The notes: generated by a model not told the origin, from the letters alone. A stretch of DNA of 64,000 nucleotides from Pseudoduganella violaceinigra DSM 15887 (GCF_000425385.1 NZ_KE384357.1:84579-148578); one strand, 5' to 3'; numbered from the stretch's first letter, positions 50,458 through 60,094 are shown. A program made the numbers and translations.

Positions 50458-51258
50458 TTAGAAATGATATTCAGCGCGGACCATCGGTGTCCGCGCCAAA
50501 CTGCCCGGCACGTTGGACGGATTGCCGAACTTATTGCGCCAATACTGATACTCAAAGCCCGCCTTCAGCTTGCCCGGCTTCAGCCCCGCCGCCGCACTGA
50601 AGTCATACATCACCTGCATGTCGATATTGGTCTCCGGTCCGGTCGGCCCGCCAAACTCGTTGCGGCCTTTGGTGCCGATATAGTTCATATACCCTTCGAA
50701 CGACCAGCCGCTGCCCAGCGGAATACCCCAGGCGGCGTTCAGCATGGCGTGCGTGTCGTAGTCGTAGCGCGAGGTCACGCCAATCGGCTTATTGCTTTCC
50801 CATAGCGCCAGCAGGCTGATATTCAGGAAGCCCGGCACATCAACCATCAGCGTCGGACCGGCCACCCACATCAGCTTGCGCGAGGCATAGCTATTGTCAT
50901 TCTTGTGGTTCCAGTCCAGGCCCAGCGTGAGACCTAAGCCGCGCATGCCGGGGCCTTTGAATTCCTTGCCGCTTATCTTGCCGATGTCCAGAGTGTGGCG
51001 ATACACCAGATAGGTTTCGGTCGCGCTGTCATCCTTATGGTCGGATTTCAGGATGTCCAGGTTCATGTAAATGCTGCCGTACGTGTAACCGCTGGCATGC
51101 GTCAGGTTGATCACGCTTTTGCGGATGTCCTGCGTGTTGTAGGGCTCGGCGAATTTGGTGCCGAAGCGGTAGCCGATGGAGTTGTCCATCCAGTCCAGGG
51201 CGAAGGCCGGTTGGGCGGCGCACAGCGCGAAGGCTGCCAGCATTGCGGAACGGGTCAT
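50458..51258 (-). CDS. Tsx/OmpK-like outer-membrane channel
   Basis: A 266-residue protein with a signal peptide (to about residue 20, AFA/LD) and a beta-barrel body (WMDNSIGYRFGTKFAEP, GSIYMNLDILKSD, TLGLDWNHKND) ending VRAEYHF, matching the nucleoside-specific Tsx/OmpK family. Nucleoside specificity is not certain. It precedes no transporter, but a chemoreceptor gene lies 12 bases upstream on the same strand, echoing the porin-receptor pair at 2198-4931. Confidence 0.82.
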   Translation of the reverse strand: MTRSAMLAAFALCAAQPAFALDWMDNSIGYRFGTKFAEPYNTQDIRKSVINLTHASGYTYGSIYMNLDILKSDHKDDSATETYLVYRHTLDIGKISGKEFKGPGMRGLGLTLGLDWNHKNDNSYASRKLMWVAGPTLMVDVPGFLNISLLALWESNKPIGVTSRYDYDTHAMLNAAWGIPLGSGWSFEGYMNYIGTKGRNEFGGPTGPETNIDMQVMYDFSAAAGLKPGKLKAGFEYQYWRNKFGNPSNVPGSLARTPMVRAEYHF

Positions 51259-51269
51259 GCATCCTCCTG

Positions 51270-53156
51270 TTAGCGTAATTTCGGGGTGGCGTCGAGTTTG
51301 AACAGTCCCACCACTTCTTCCAGCCTTGCGGCCTGTTCGCTGAGCGACTGCGCCGCTGCGGCGGCCTGCTCCACCAGGGCCGCATTCTGCTGCGTGGTAT
51401 TGTCCATCTGCGTCACGGCCTGGTTGACCTGGTCGATGCCCAGGCTTTGCTCCTTGCTTGCGCTGGCGATTTCCTGCATCAGGCCCGCCACGTTCTGCAC
51501 CGAGTTGACGATGTCCTGCATCGCAGCGCCGGCCGAATCAGCAAGCTTGCCTCCGTCCGCCACCTGCTGCACGGATTCGGTGATCAGTTCCTTGATTTCC
51601 TTGGCTGCCGCCGCGCTGCGCTGCGCCAGGTTTCGCACTTCGCTGGCGACGACCGCAAAGCCGCGCCCCTGCTCGCCCGCGCGTGCCGCTTCCACCGCCG
51701 CATTCAGTGCCAGGATATTGGTCTGGAAAGCGATGCCGTCGATTACGCCGATGATGTCGGATATCTTGTTCGAGCTGGCCGTGATGGTGGCCATCTTCTC
51801 GACCACCTGCCCCACTACATTGCCGCCGCGCTTGGCCGATTCGGCGGTGCTGGCCACCAGCTTGTTGGCTTGTTCCGCGTTGCCGGTGTTGTTATGCACG
51901 GTCGACGTGAGTTCTTCCATCGCGGCGGCAGTTTCCTCCAGGTTGGATGCTTGCGCTTCGGTGCGTGCCGACAAATCCATATTGCCGCTGGCGATGTCGC
52001 CGGTTGCGGCGCCGATCGCGCGGCTGCTTTCGCGCACGCGTAGGATGGTGGCGTTGAGAGATTCGACAAACTTGTTGAAGGCCGCCGCCAGTGCGCCAAT
52101 TTCGTCCTGCGACTCCACCGGCATGCGGCGAGTCAAGTCGCCGCCACCGCCGGCGATATCTTCCAGCAGTTCGGCCGCATGCGCCACGGGAGCGGCAATT
52201 GCACGGGCGATGACAAAGATCGCCAGCATGCCGATGCCGCCGCCGATCACGGCGGCAATCAGGGAAGTCATGGCTGCGCCGCGCGCGATCCCCTCCAGCA
52301 CTTCCGCTTCCGGCACTTGCGCGACAAGGTAGGCATTCAGCTCGGGAATGAAGGACGATGCCACCAGTTGTTCGCCTTCGGCGCCTTGGAAGCTGTCGGC
52401 CACGAAAGCTTCCCCGCCCAGCAAGCGCTTGGCCAGCGCTGGCGTCATGCCACGCATTTCGGCCAGCTGATGCTTGCCGTCCACCATTTGGAGATCGCGG
52501 TGAATCAGGATCGTGCCATTGGCGCGCACCAGGAAGACGTAACCGGACCGCCCCAGTTTGTAGTTGCGCACCGCTTCGGCCAGCGCATTGACGGACAGCC
52601 CAAGCCCGGCAACGGCTTGCTTGCCACCCGCCGTCTGGGAGCGTGTATTGATGAACAACATATACGTGTCGGCGCTGACATCCTTGTCAATGTCGAGCTG
52701 GTAGGCCGAGCTGCCAGACAGGAAGCCGTAGAACCACTGGTCGCTGGCCGCCTTCTCGTTCAGCGTGCGGTCGTAGCCCTTGTCTGTAAAGTACTTGCCG
52801 GTGCTGCGCGATACCCAGAATACGGTGGCGGCATTGTTTTTTGTCTTGAGGTTCTTTGCTTCCGTGATCCACGCAGCTACGCCACCGTCCGGCACGCCGG
52901 CTTCTTCCCAGGCGTGCAGGAAGGTGTTGTTGGCCAAGGTTTGCGATACCGCCAGCGGCGTGGCGATTTGGCGCAGCACGTCGTTGCGGATGGCCGCCAC
53001 TTGCGCCGGCAACTCCAGCTTCAGCAAGCGCTCGCGCGCCGCCTGGCTGGTTTTCATGATGCTGAGGGTGGATGAGATGATGATGAACAGCAGCAGGCAC
53101 AGGCCCATGCTGAGAAGAAGCTTGTGCCGGATGGACAAGCGGCGCAGCAATTCCAT
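51270..53156 (-). CDS. Methyl-accepting chemotaxis protein with single Cache sensor
   Basis: A 628-residue chemoreceptor: first helix near residues 12-32, a periplasmic sCache-like domain (about 40-280; WFYGFLSGSSAYQLDIDKD), a second helix (about 290-315), HAMP, then a methyl-accepting domain with the EQGRGFAVVASEVRNLAQR tip. ATG 53156 (MELLRRLSIRHKLLLSM) is preferred to the longer frame. No C-terminal CheR pentapeptide. Its signalling half closely matches that of the receptor at 2198. Confidence 0.92.
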   Translation of the reverse strand: MELLRRLSIRHKLLLSMGLCLLLFIIISSTLSIMKTSQAARERLLKLELPAQVAAIRNDVLRQIATPLAVSQTLANNTFLHAWEEAGVPDGGVAAWITEAKNLKTKNNAATVFWVSRSTGKYFTDKGYDRTLNEKAASDQWFYGFLSGSSAYQLDIDKDVSADTYMLFINTRSQTAGGKQAVAGLGLSVNALAEAVRNYKLGRSGYVFLVRANGTILIHRDLQMVDGKHQLAEMRGMTPALAKRLLGGEAFVADSFQGAEGEQLVASSFIPELNAYLVAQVPEAEVLEGIARGAAMTSLIAAVIGGGIGMLAIFVIARAIAAPVAHAAELLEDIAGGGGDLTRRMPVESQDEIGALAAAFNKFVESLNATILRVRESSRAIGAATGDIASGNMDLSARTEAQASNLEETAAAMEELTSTVHNNTGNAEQANKLVASTAESAKRGGNVVGQVVEKMATITASSNKISDIIGVIDGIAFQTNILALNAAVEAARAGEQGRGFAVVASEVRNLAQRSAAAAKEIKELITESVQQVADGGKLADSAGAAMQDIVNSVQNVAGLMQEIASASKEQSLGIDQVNQAVTQMDNTTQQNAALVEQAAAAAQSLSEQAARLEEVVGLFKLDATPKLR

Positions 53157-53258
53157 TCCAACTCCCCCGAGACAGTTGTTCTGCATGAAGCATAACAACG
53201 CCCGGGGGCGGCCACAATCAATCCCGTTGAATGTGGCGGATTCTCACAACAGCGACTG

Positions 53259-53924
53259 CTACTCGATTACAGCGCGCAGTTCGGCGACTTGCGCGGCCAG
53301 CGCGGCCACTTGCTCGCGCAGGGAAGCGACTTCCTGCTCCAGCTGCGCCACGCGGTCGGTACGGCTGCCACCGCCGTCGCCGGCTCCGCCGCCAAATGCT
53401 CCGGCGGTCGATTCGCGCGCCAGAGCTTCTTCGCCGCCCAGCAGGTGACCGTAGCGCGGTTCGCGCGAGCCTGGCGCCAGCGGCAGTTTGGACACCAGTG
53501 GCGGGTATTTGTCGATCAGGAATTGCAGGCCTGTTTCGACTTCGGCCACCGATTTGAATTCATGCATGCGGCCGGTGCGGGTGCGAATCTCGCCGGCCGT
53601 TTGCGGGCCGCGCAGCATCAGGATGGTGAGGATGGCTAACTTGTCCTGCTCCAGCGTCCATTTCATACGCATGCGGTGTTCGTACTTGACCACGCGGGCG
53701 CCGGACTGGCTGACCGTGCCCACCAGCTTGCGTTCACCCAGGCGCGCCAGCACGTCGGCCACGGTTTCCTCGCTGATCTGCATGACCGGCTCGCGGCTGG
53801 AGAGCTGGTTGCAGCCGTTGGTCAGGGCGTTCAGCGAGAGCGGATAGTTATCCGGCGTCAGGCCTTCTTTTTCGGCCAGCACCGCAAGCACGCGGATTTC
53901 AAACGGGTCCAATATTTCGTCCAT
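53259..53924 (-). CDS. YceH family protein (DUF480)
   Basis: A 221-residue protein with tandem winged-helix domains (LAVLAEKEGLTPDNYPLSLN, TNGCNQLSSREPVM, ILMLRGPQTAGEIRTRTGRM) and a C-terminal coiled coil (RVAQLEQEVASLREQVAALA). Function unknown, possibly DNA binding. Nine bases separate it from cysE upstream. Confidence 0.9.
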   Translation of the reverse strand: MDEILDPFEIRVLAVLAEKEGLTPDNYPLSLNALTNGCNQLSSREPVMQISEETVADVLARLGERKLVGTVSQSGARVVKYEHRMRMKWTLEQDKLAILTILMLRGPQTAGEIRTRTGRMHEFKSVAEVETGLQFLIDKYPPLVSKLPLAPGSREPRYGHLLGGEEALARESTAGAFGGGAGDGGGSRTDRVAQLEQEVASLREQVAALAAQVAELRAVIE

Positions 53925-53933
53925 GTCTTTTCC

Positions 53934-54674
53934 TTATTCGACCAGTTTGTTGAGTTCTTCGGTATCGAGCTTGTCGCATGGCTTGAGGTCTGGACAGGCC
54001 AGGCCAGCAGCCTTCATGGCTGCCGACAGGCGCTCGATCTGTTCTTCCTGCGCCACCGCGTGGGCGATCAAGCTATGCAAGGCTTTCGACAGCGGATCGT
54101 CGCCGTTGGCGGTCACGCCGTAGGATGAGAAGAGGCGCGACGCGGGCGATGGCGCCTGCTGTTTCTGCACCAGGTGGGCCGGGTTGCCGACGGCGGTTGC
54201 GCCGGCCGGCACGGGCTTCAGCACCACGGCATTGGAGCCGACCTTGGCGTATTCGCCGACCGTGAAGCCGCCCAGCACCTTGGCGCCGGCGCCGACGATG
54301 ACGCCGCGCTCCAGCGTGGGGTGGCGTTTGGCGCCCGCGTGCAGCGAGGTGCCGCCCAGCGTGACGCCCTGGTAGATGGTGCAGTCGTCGCCGACTTCCG
54401 CCGTCTCGCCGATCACCACGCCGAAGCCGTGGTCGATGAAGACGCGGCGGCCGATGGTGGCGCCGGGGTGAATTTCAATGCCGGTGACAATGCGGGCGAG
54501 GTAGGAGATAAAGCGGCCCAGCCATTTCAGGCCGTGGGTCCAGCACCAGTGCGCCCAGCGGTGCATGACGATCGCCTGCAGGCCAGGGTAACAGGTCAGC
54601 ACCTCCCAGCCATTGCGAGCGGCAGGATCGCGCTCGATGATGCTGCGGATATCGTCACGGAGGTGGTCAAACAT
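53934..54674 (-). CDS. cysE: Serine O-acetyltransferase
   Basis: A 246-residue enzyme that makes O-acetylserine for cysteine synthesis. The catalytic His/Asp and left-handed beta-helix run from HPGATIGRRVFIDHG through GETAEVGDDC and YQGVTLGGTSL. The C-terminal tail after about residue 175 is longer than in minimal SATs, and the N-terminal helical domain is short, like the EpsC group. Followed by yceH on the same strand. Confidence 0.93.
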   Translation of the reverse strand: MFDHLRDDIRSIIERDPAARNGWEVLTCYPGLQAIVMHRWAHWCWTHGLKWLGRFISYLARIVTGIEIHPGATIGRRVFIDHGFGVVIGETAEVGDDCTIYQGVTLGGTSLHAGAKRHPTLERGVIVGAGAKVLGGFTVGEYAKVGSNAVVLKPVPAGATAVGNPAHLVQKQQAPSPASRLFSSYGVTANGDDPLSKALHSLIAHAVAQEEQIERLSAAMKAAGLACPDLKPCDKLDTEELNKLVE

Positions 54675-54759
54675 GTTGGTGCTATGGCGTACTGTTGTTC
54701 AGGCGGACATCATAGCGCATCCTCCGCCACCCTGCAGAGCGGCGGAGTAGAGGGTTGGC

Positions 54760-56523
54760 TCAGCGCAGAGGCGCCAGGCGCTTGTCCACGGCGTCACGGA
54801 TCAAGGCGAAGAAGGCCTTGTGATGGAACACGTGCATGCCCAGCACCTCAACTTCGGTAATGCCCTGCTCCAGGCGGAAGGCCACACCGAATTTGCGCAA
54901 ATGCGTTTCGACGGTCGCCATGCGCTCCAGCGTGTTGAGCGGCTGCGCACGGCTCCCCTGGTGTGCCGCCAGGGTGCGCGCAAGACGGGCCTGGTGCAGG
55001 CGCAGCATGTCGGCCAGAGGAATGTCCGGATCGAGCGAGAGGACGTCGACCCGCGGACCGCTGCTGAACATGCTCTTGCCGCGGTTGGCAGCCGTCAGCA
55101 GCAGCGTGCCGTCTTCCAGCTCGCTGAAAATGCGCACCAGCTGCAGCGTCTTGACGGTTTCCGCCGTCAACGCCACGCTGCCGGCGGCATCGCTCCACAA
55201 CTGCCCTTGGCATTGGGCTTTCAGCATGCGCGTGTTCCACGGATTGTCGAAGCCCGTCTGCAACTGCAGGCCGCACTCGAGCAGGGCCGGTGCAATCTCG
55301 GCGAACCAGGGGTTGACGCCGCCCGGCAGTTTCGCGGCGTCCTGCGGCACCAGCTCGACGGGGTCGAAACTGAGCAGGCCGACGACCTGGTCGGCAATTT
55401 TTTCCGCCATGCCGGAAAGCTCGGCCAACTGCTCCGCATCCGGCCCCGCGTCCTGGTCTTCCTGCTGCTGCTCCCATTGCCCGCACAGGGCCTCAAGCTC
55501 GGCGTCATCACCGGCATTGCCCATTTCAGGGAAGCGTCCGCGCATCTCCTTCAACTTGGCGGCGGCTTCGCGCATGGCCGCCAACTGGCCTTCCTGCACG
55601 GCGCGGCGGCCGCCGGCGCATTGTTCTGCCTCGCGCCGGCTTTCCTCCGCCGAATCGGTAAGGGATTCGCGCTCTTCCTCGTCGGTCGCAGCGGCGGCGG
55701 CACGGTCCCAGGCCACTGCGGCCTGGGCGTAGGCGGCGGCCGCCGCTTCGTAACGGGACAAGCTGCGCAGCAGGCCGGCCTGCAGGTCAAGCAGCTCGCC
55801 TTCGTCGGCCAGGCCGGGCACGGCGGCGATTGCGTCCAGCGCTTGCATGACTGTGGCTGCGTGATACCGGGTGCCGTTGGCATCTTCGAAGAAACCGGCA
55901 GGAATCTGTTCGCTTTCCAGCCAGCCGCTGGCCGAGTGGGCGATGAATTTGGCTTCCGCCTTCAACAGGCCGGCATGCGTGGGATTGGCGGCCAGGGCGG
56001 ACAGGATGAATTCGTAGGGAAGCCAGGCCGATTCCAGGGCCATGTTTTCCATGGTCGACAGCAGCTGCAGGGTGAACGGGGCGTCGGCGGCATGCGCGGC
56101 GGCCAGGGTGCGCAGGGATGCGATTGTTTCGTTCTTGATCTGAAGGGTCAGGGCTTCCAGGCGGGGATCGGGCTCGTAGTCCTCTTCTTCTTCCTCGTCT
56201 TCGTCGACTTCTTCGCCGTCCTCTTCGTTGAGGCCGAGCTGCTCTTCGGCCAGTGCGTGCGCCCAGCGGTATTGAATGCGCAGGCCTTTGAGGGCGCTGT
56301 CGCGGTCGGATGGGTCGAGGCGCGCTGCTGCCAGCCAGTCGACGCAGGCGCTTATGACTTCGTAGCCGCCTTCCAGAAGGCGCGCTCTGAGGCGGTATGC
56401 CTCGGCTTCGCCGGGATGGGCGGCGAGGTAGGTGTCGAGCCGCGCACGCACTTCGTCGTAATCTGCTTCATCGTCGAAAACCTGTTCTACCAGGTTGCCT
56501 AGATCTTTCAGGGACGCTGCCAT
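54760..56523 (-). CDS. Large acidic protein of unknown function
   Basis: A 587-residue soluble, strongly acidic protein. The N-terminal part is TPR-like (TYLAAHPGEAEAYRLRARLLE), followed by an Asp/Glu run (residues about 100-117), helical repeats and a mixed C-terminal domain (RMATVETHLRKFGVAFRLEQG, GMHVFHHKAFFALIRDAVDK). No signal peptide. No family recognised. ATG 56523 has GGAG; an upstream TTG frame extends into the repeat and is rejected. Confidence 0.75.
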   Translation of the reverse strand: MAASLKDLGNLVEQVFDDEADYDEVRARLDTYLAAHPGEAEAYRLRARLLEGGYEVISACVDWLAAARLDPSDRDSALKGLRIQYRWAHALAEEQLGLNEEDGEEVDEDEEEEEDYEPDPRLEALTLQIKNETIASLRTLAAAHAADAPFTLQLLSTMENMALESAWLPYEFILSALAANPTHAGLLKAEAKFIAHSASGWLESEQIPAGFFEDANGTRYHAATVMQALDAIAAVPGLADEGELLDLQAGLLRSLSRYEAAAAAYAQAAVAWDRAAAAATDEEERESLTDSAEESRREAEQCAGGRRAVQEGQLAAMREAAAKLKEMRGRFPEMGNAGDDAELEALCGQWEQQQEDQDAGPDAEQLAELSGMAEKIADQVVGLLSFDPVELVPQDAAKLPGGVNPWFAEIAPALLECGLQLQTGFDNPWNTRMLKAQCQGQLWSDAAGSVALTAETVKTLQLVRIFSELEDGTLLLTAANRGKSMFSSGPRVDVLSLDPDIPLADMLRLHQARLARTLAAHQGSRAQPLNTLERMATVETHLRKFGVAFRLEQGITEVEVLGMHVFHHKAFFALIRDAVDKRLAPLR

Positions 56524-56557
56524 GGGGGCTCCGTTTGTTGGGTTATTTGTCTGCTGC

Positions 56558-56660
56558 AAAACCGGTAAATCGGTGTCTGACCCGCAGGGTCAGACACCTT
56601 TACGCGGCGGCCGCGGCCCCGTGTCAGACCCTGTGGGTCTACCACAGTCTTACCGGTTTT
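56558..56660. repeat. Composite palindromic repeat, family 2 copy D (REPIN-like)
   Basis: AAAACCGGTAAA (56558-56569) pairs with TTACCGGTTTT (56650-56660). Hairpin 1 is perfect, GGTGTCTGACCC/GGGTCAGACACC (56572-56598, loop GCA). The GCGGCCGC core is at 56607-56614. Hairpin 2 is shorter, AGACCC/GGGTCT (56626-56640, loop TGT). On the coding strand it begins within the rlmB TAA stop, as copy C does for accA. Confidence 0.85.
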
Positions 56661-57406
56661 TAGCCTTCGCGAGCAATACGCTGGCGGCGCGCTTCGTACA
56701 GGCACACGCCCGACGCTACCGACACGTTCAGCGATTCAACCGAGCCGAACATCGGGATCGATACCAGAATATCGCAGGTCTCGCGCGTCAGGCGGCGCAT
56801 GCCCTCGCCTTCCGAACCCATGACGATCGCGGTCGGGCCGGAGTAATCGCCTTCGTACAGGCCTTTTTCGCCGTCGTCCGACGTGCCGATCAGCCAGATA
56901 TCGCGCTCTTTCAGCTCGCGCAGGGTGCGCGCCAGATTGGTCACGGTGATGAACGGTACGGTCTCCGCCGCGCCCGACGCCACTTTCGCGGCAGTCGCGT
57001 TCAGGCCCACCGAACGGTCCTTCGGTGCGATCACCGCATGCGCGCCGGCGCCGTCGGCCACGCGCAGGCAAGCGCCCAGGTTGTGCGGGTCGGTAATGCC
57101 GTCCAGGACCAGCAGCAGCGGCGGGCCTTCCACCGCGTCCAGCAGTTCATCCAGGTTGCGCGCCAGCGCCAGCTGGGACGCGAATGCGATCACGCCCTGG
57201 TGGCGGCGGGTGCCGACGATCTTGTCGAGGCGCTCGGATTCCACCGGCATCACGCGCACGCCGGCCGATTTCGCGTTGGCGATCAGGTCTTTCATGCGGC
57301 GGTCGTCGCGGGCCTGGTCGAAGAAGATCTCTTCAACGCTGGAAGCTTCGTGGCGCAGGCGAGAGGTAACGGCGTGGAAGCCGAAAATCATTTTGTTCTT
57401 GGACAT
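56660..57406 (-). CDS. rlmB: 23S rRNA (guanosine-2251-2'-O)-methyltransferase
   Basis: A 248-residue SpoU-family methyltransferase. An N-terminal L30e-like substrate-binding domain precedes the knotted SAM-binding core, with DGITDPHNLGACLRVADGAG, the N-x-G and E motifs GSEGEGMRRLT, and closing SLNVSVASGVCLYEA. Methylates G2251 of 23S rRNA. It follows rnr on the same strand, the usual rnr-rlmB order; TAA overlaps repeat copy D. Confidence 0.95.
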   Translation of the reverse strand: MSKNKMIFGFHAVTSRLRHEASSVEEIFFDQARDDRRMKDLIANAKSAGVRVMPVESERLDKIVGTRRHQGVIAFASQLALARNLDELLDAVEGPPLLLVLDGITDPHNLGACLRVADGAGAHAVIAPKDRSVGLNATAAKVASGAAETVPFITVTNLARTLRELKERDIWLIGTSDDGEKGLYEGDYSGPTAIVMGSEGEGMRRLTRETCDILVSIPMFGSVESLNVSVASGVCLYEARRQRIAREG

Positions 57407-57424
57407 CGTAGTTCTCAAAATAAG

Positions 57425-57444
57425 TCCGGCGCCGAAGCGCCGGA
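57425..57444 (-). terminator. Hairpin between rnr and rlmB
   Basis: TCCGGCGC/GCGCCGGA (57425-57432 and 57437-57444) with a CGAA tetraloop in the 45-base gap, without a T tract. May attenuate or process the rnr-rlmB transcript. Confidence 0.5.
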
Positions 57445-57451
57445 CGGGTGC

Positions 57452-60076
57452 TTATCGTTTTTTCTTAGGCTTGGCAGCCTTGGTCACGCGATTGGCGCTG
57501 GCCTTCGGCTTGGCTTTGGGCTTGGCGGCTTTGCCGGCCGTTGGCGCCGCCGGTGCATAGGCGGGAGCGGCCTTGCCGCGCTTGGCCGGGGCGCGTGCCG
57601 GCGACCGGGTCGGCGCTCGGGTCGGCGCTTCTTCGCGCGCCGAGATCGATGGCGCAGCAGCGCCGCGTGCCGGCTTGTGCTTGCGCGCCGCCGGTTGTTC
57701 GCCGTCGTCGAAGCCGTCGAAATCGCCGAGCGAGCCAACCGGGCCGCCGCCTTTGCGGGAGCCCTTCTTGCCTTGCGGCGGCAAGGTCGACACCTCGCTG
57801 TCAGCCAGGCGCAGGTCGATCTTGCGCGATTCCAGGTCGACACGGACGACCTGCACATTGACGCGGCCGGTCAGCTGGTAACGCTTGCCGGTGCGTCCGC
57901 CGCGCAGTTCGTGGCGGGCGTCGTCATACTCGAAGAAGTCGGCGCCCAGGTCCGTGATGTGCACCAGGCCTTCCACGAACAGCTGGTCCAGCTGCACGAA
58001 GATGCCGAAGTTGGTCACGCCCGTGATGATGCCGCTGAACTCTTCGCCCAGCTTGTCCTGCATGAAGTAGCACTTCAACCAGGCTTCCACGTCGCGCGAC
58101 GCTTCGTCGGCGCGGCGCTCGTTGGCCGAGCAGTGCACGCCCAGCGCGTCCCAGATGGTCAGGTCGCCCTTGGATTTCGCTTCCTTGCCGTCCTGCTTGT
58201 CCTTCAATGCCTGGCGCCGCGCGGCGTTGGACACGGTGGTGTTCAGTACCGATTTGTCGCCGATCTTCGGCTCGTACTTCTTGCCGGCCAGGATCGCCTT
58301 GATGGCGCGGTGGGTCAGCAAGTCGGGATAGCGGCGGATCGGGCTGGTGAAGTGGGCATAGGCCTCATACGCCAGGCCGAAGTGGCCGATATTGTCCGGG
58401 CTGTAGACCGCCTGCTGCATGGAGCGCAGCAGCATGGTCTGCAGCAGCTGCGCATCCGGGCGCTCCTTGATCTTCTTCATCAAGTCGGCGTAATCGCGGG
58501 CCACCGGCGTATCGCCGCCGCCCAGGGACAGGCCGAGCTGCTTCAGGAAGTCGCGGACTTGCGTCAGCTTTTCCTTGGTCGGGCCGGCGTGGATACGGTA
58601 GGTGCCCGGGTGCTTGTGGCGCAGCAGGAGGTCCGCCGCGCACACGTTCGCCGCCAGCATGCATTCTTCGATCAGTTTGTGCGCATCGTTGCGGGTGCGC
58701 GGGATGATCTTTTCGATCTTGCCGGCAGGGTTGCAGACGATATAGGTTTCGGTGGTCTCGAAATCGATGGCACCGCGTTCCTGGCGCGATTTCTGCAGCG
58801 CATGGTAGACGTCGTACAGGTTCTGCAGATGCGGCACGATTTCCGCGCGGCGCGCCGCTTCCGGGCCCTTGGTGTTGCCCAGGATGGACGCCACTTCGGT
58901 ATAGGTCAGGCGCGCAGCCGAGTGGATCACGGCTGGATAGAACTGGTAAGCCTTCAACTCGCCGTCGGCGGTGATCACGGCGTCGCACACCAGGGTCAGG
59001 CGGTCGACGCGCGGGTTCAGCGAACACAGGCCGTTGGAGAGCTTCTCCGGCAGCATCGGGATCACGCGGCGCGGGAAGTAGACCGAGGTGCTGCGCTCGA
59101 TGGCGTCGCCATCCAGGCCGTCGTTCGGTTTGACGTAATGCGATACGTCGGCGATTGCCACGATCAGGCGGAAGGCCTTGCTGCGGCCGATTTTCACCGG
59201 CTCGCAATACACGGCATCGTCAAAGTCGCGCGCATCTTCGCCGTCGATGGTCACCAGCGGGATGTCGCGCAGGTCGACGCGCTCGCCCCAATCGGCTTCA
59301 TGCACCACGTCCGGCAGCTTGGAAGCCTGCTTCAGCGCGGCGTCCGAGAAGATATGCGGCACGCCGAACTTGCGCACGGCGATTTCAATTTCCATGCCCG
59401 GGTCGTCCATATCGCCCAGCACTTCGACGATCCGGCCGGACGGCTGCTTGAAGCGGCCCGGCTGCTCGGTCAGTTCAACGCTGACGATCTGGCCCGACTT
59501 GGCTTTGCCGACCGCGCCCTGCACCAGGATATCCTGGCTGATACGCTTGTCTTCCGGCGCCACGACCCACGCGCCGTTCTCCTTCAGCAGGCGGCCGATG
59601 ATGTGGGTGGTGCCGCGTTGCACCACTTCGACAATGGTGCCTTCCGGGCGGCCACGGCGGTCGACGCCGATGACGCGTCCCAGCACCTTATCCCCGTGCA
59701 GTACCTTCTGCATCTCGCGCTCGGCCAGGAACAGGTCTTCGCCCGGTTCGTCGGGAATCAGGAAACCATAGCCATCGCGGTGGCTGGACACGCGCCCAGC
59801 GACGAATTCGGAGTGATCCGCGAGTACGTAGAAGCCGCCGGTGTCCGAGCGGATCTGGCCGTCGCGCTCCATGGCGTTCAGGCGCCGCGTCAGCACGGCG
59901 TGGGATTCGGATTTGACTTTGAGCGACAGCGCCAGCGTGCGCAGGTCGAGCGGCGCCTTGGCGCTACGGAAGATGCCGAGAATCTCTTCGCGGCTAGGAA
60001 TGATATGAGTGGAGTTCAAAAGGTCTTCAGTAATCTTTTTATTAGTAGGTAGTGTAACAGGAAGGGCCGCGTACAA
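57452..60076 (-). CDS. rnr: Ribonuclease R
   Basis: An 874-residue 3'-5' exoribonuclease. Order: N-terminal helix-turn-helix (REEILGIFRSAKAPLDLRTL), cold-shock domains (HRDGYGFLIPDEPGEDLFLA), RNB catalytic domain (IDGEDARDFDDAVY gives the metal-binding Asp residues), S1 domain (GIITGVTNFGIFVQLDQLFV) and a Lys/Arg/Ala-rich C-terminal tail of about 100 residues that aids structured RNA degradation. No ATG fits the start; TTG 60076 is assumed, with TTG 60019 as an alternative. Confidence 0.95.
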   Translation of the reverse strand: MYAALPVTLPTNKKITEDLLNSTHIIPSREEILGIFRSAKAPLDLRTLALSLKVKSESHAVLTRRLNAMERDGQIRSDTGGFYVLADHSEFVAGRVSSHRDGYGFLIPDEPGEDLFLAEREMQKVLHGDKVLGRVIGVDRRGRPEGTIVEVVQRGTTHIIGRLLKENGAWVVAPEDKRISQDILVQGAVGKAKSGQIVSVELTEQPGRFKQPSGRIVEVLGDMDDPGMEIEIAVRKFGVPHIFSDAALKQASKLPDVVHEADWGERVDLRDIPLVTIDGEDARDFDDAVYCEPVKIGRSKAFRLIVAIADVSHYVKPNDGLDGDAIERSTSVYFPRRVIPMLPEKLSNGLCSLNPRVDRLTLVCDAVITADGELKAYQFYPAVIHSAARLTYTEVASILGNTKGPEAARRAEIVPHLQNLYDVYHALQKSRQERGAIDFETTETYIVCNPAGKIEKIIPRTRNDAHKLIEECMLAANVCAADLLLRHKHPGTYRIHAGPTKEKLTQVRDFLKQLGLSLGGGDTPVARDYADLMKKIKERPDAQLLQTMLLRSMQQAVYSPDNIGHFGLAYEAYAHFTSPIRRYPDLLTHRAIKAILAGKKYEPKIGDKSVLNTTVSNAARRQALKDKQDGKEAKSKGDLTIWDALGVHCSANERRADEASRDVEAWLKCYFMQDKLGEEFSGIITGVTNFGIFVQLDQLFVEGLVHITDLGADFFEYDDARHELRGGRTGKRYQLTGRVNVQVVRVDLESRKIDLRLADSEVSTLPPQGKKGSRKGGGPVGSLGDFDGFDDGEQPAARKHKPARGAAAPSISAREEAPTRAPTRSPARAPAKRGKAAPAYAPAAPTAGKAAKPKAKPKASANRVTKAAKPKKKR

Positions 60077-60094
60077 AAATCTTTCACAAGCCCT

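Noticed and set aside
56495..60052. 1185-codon plus-strand frame opposite rlmB and rnr
   Set aside because: Spectacular length but only a mirror of two well-supported minus-strand genes; no ribosome site, no domain, and it crosses repeat copy D.
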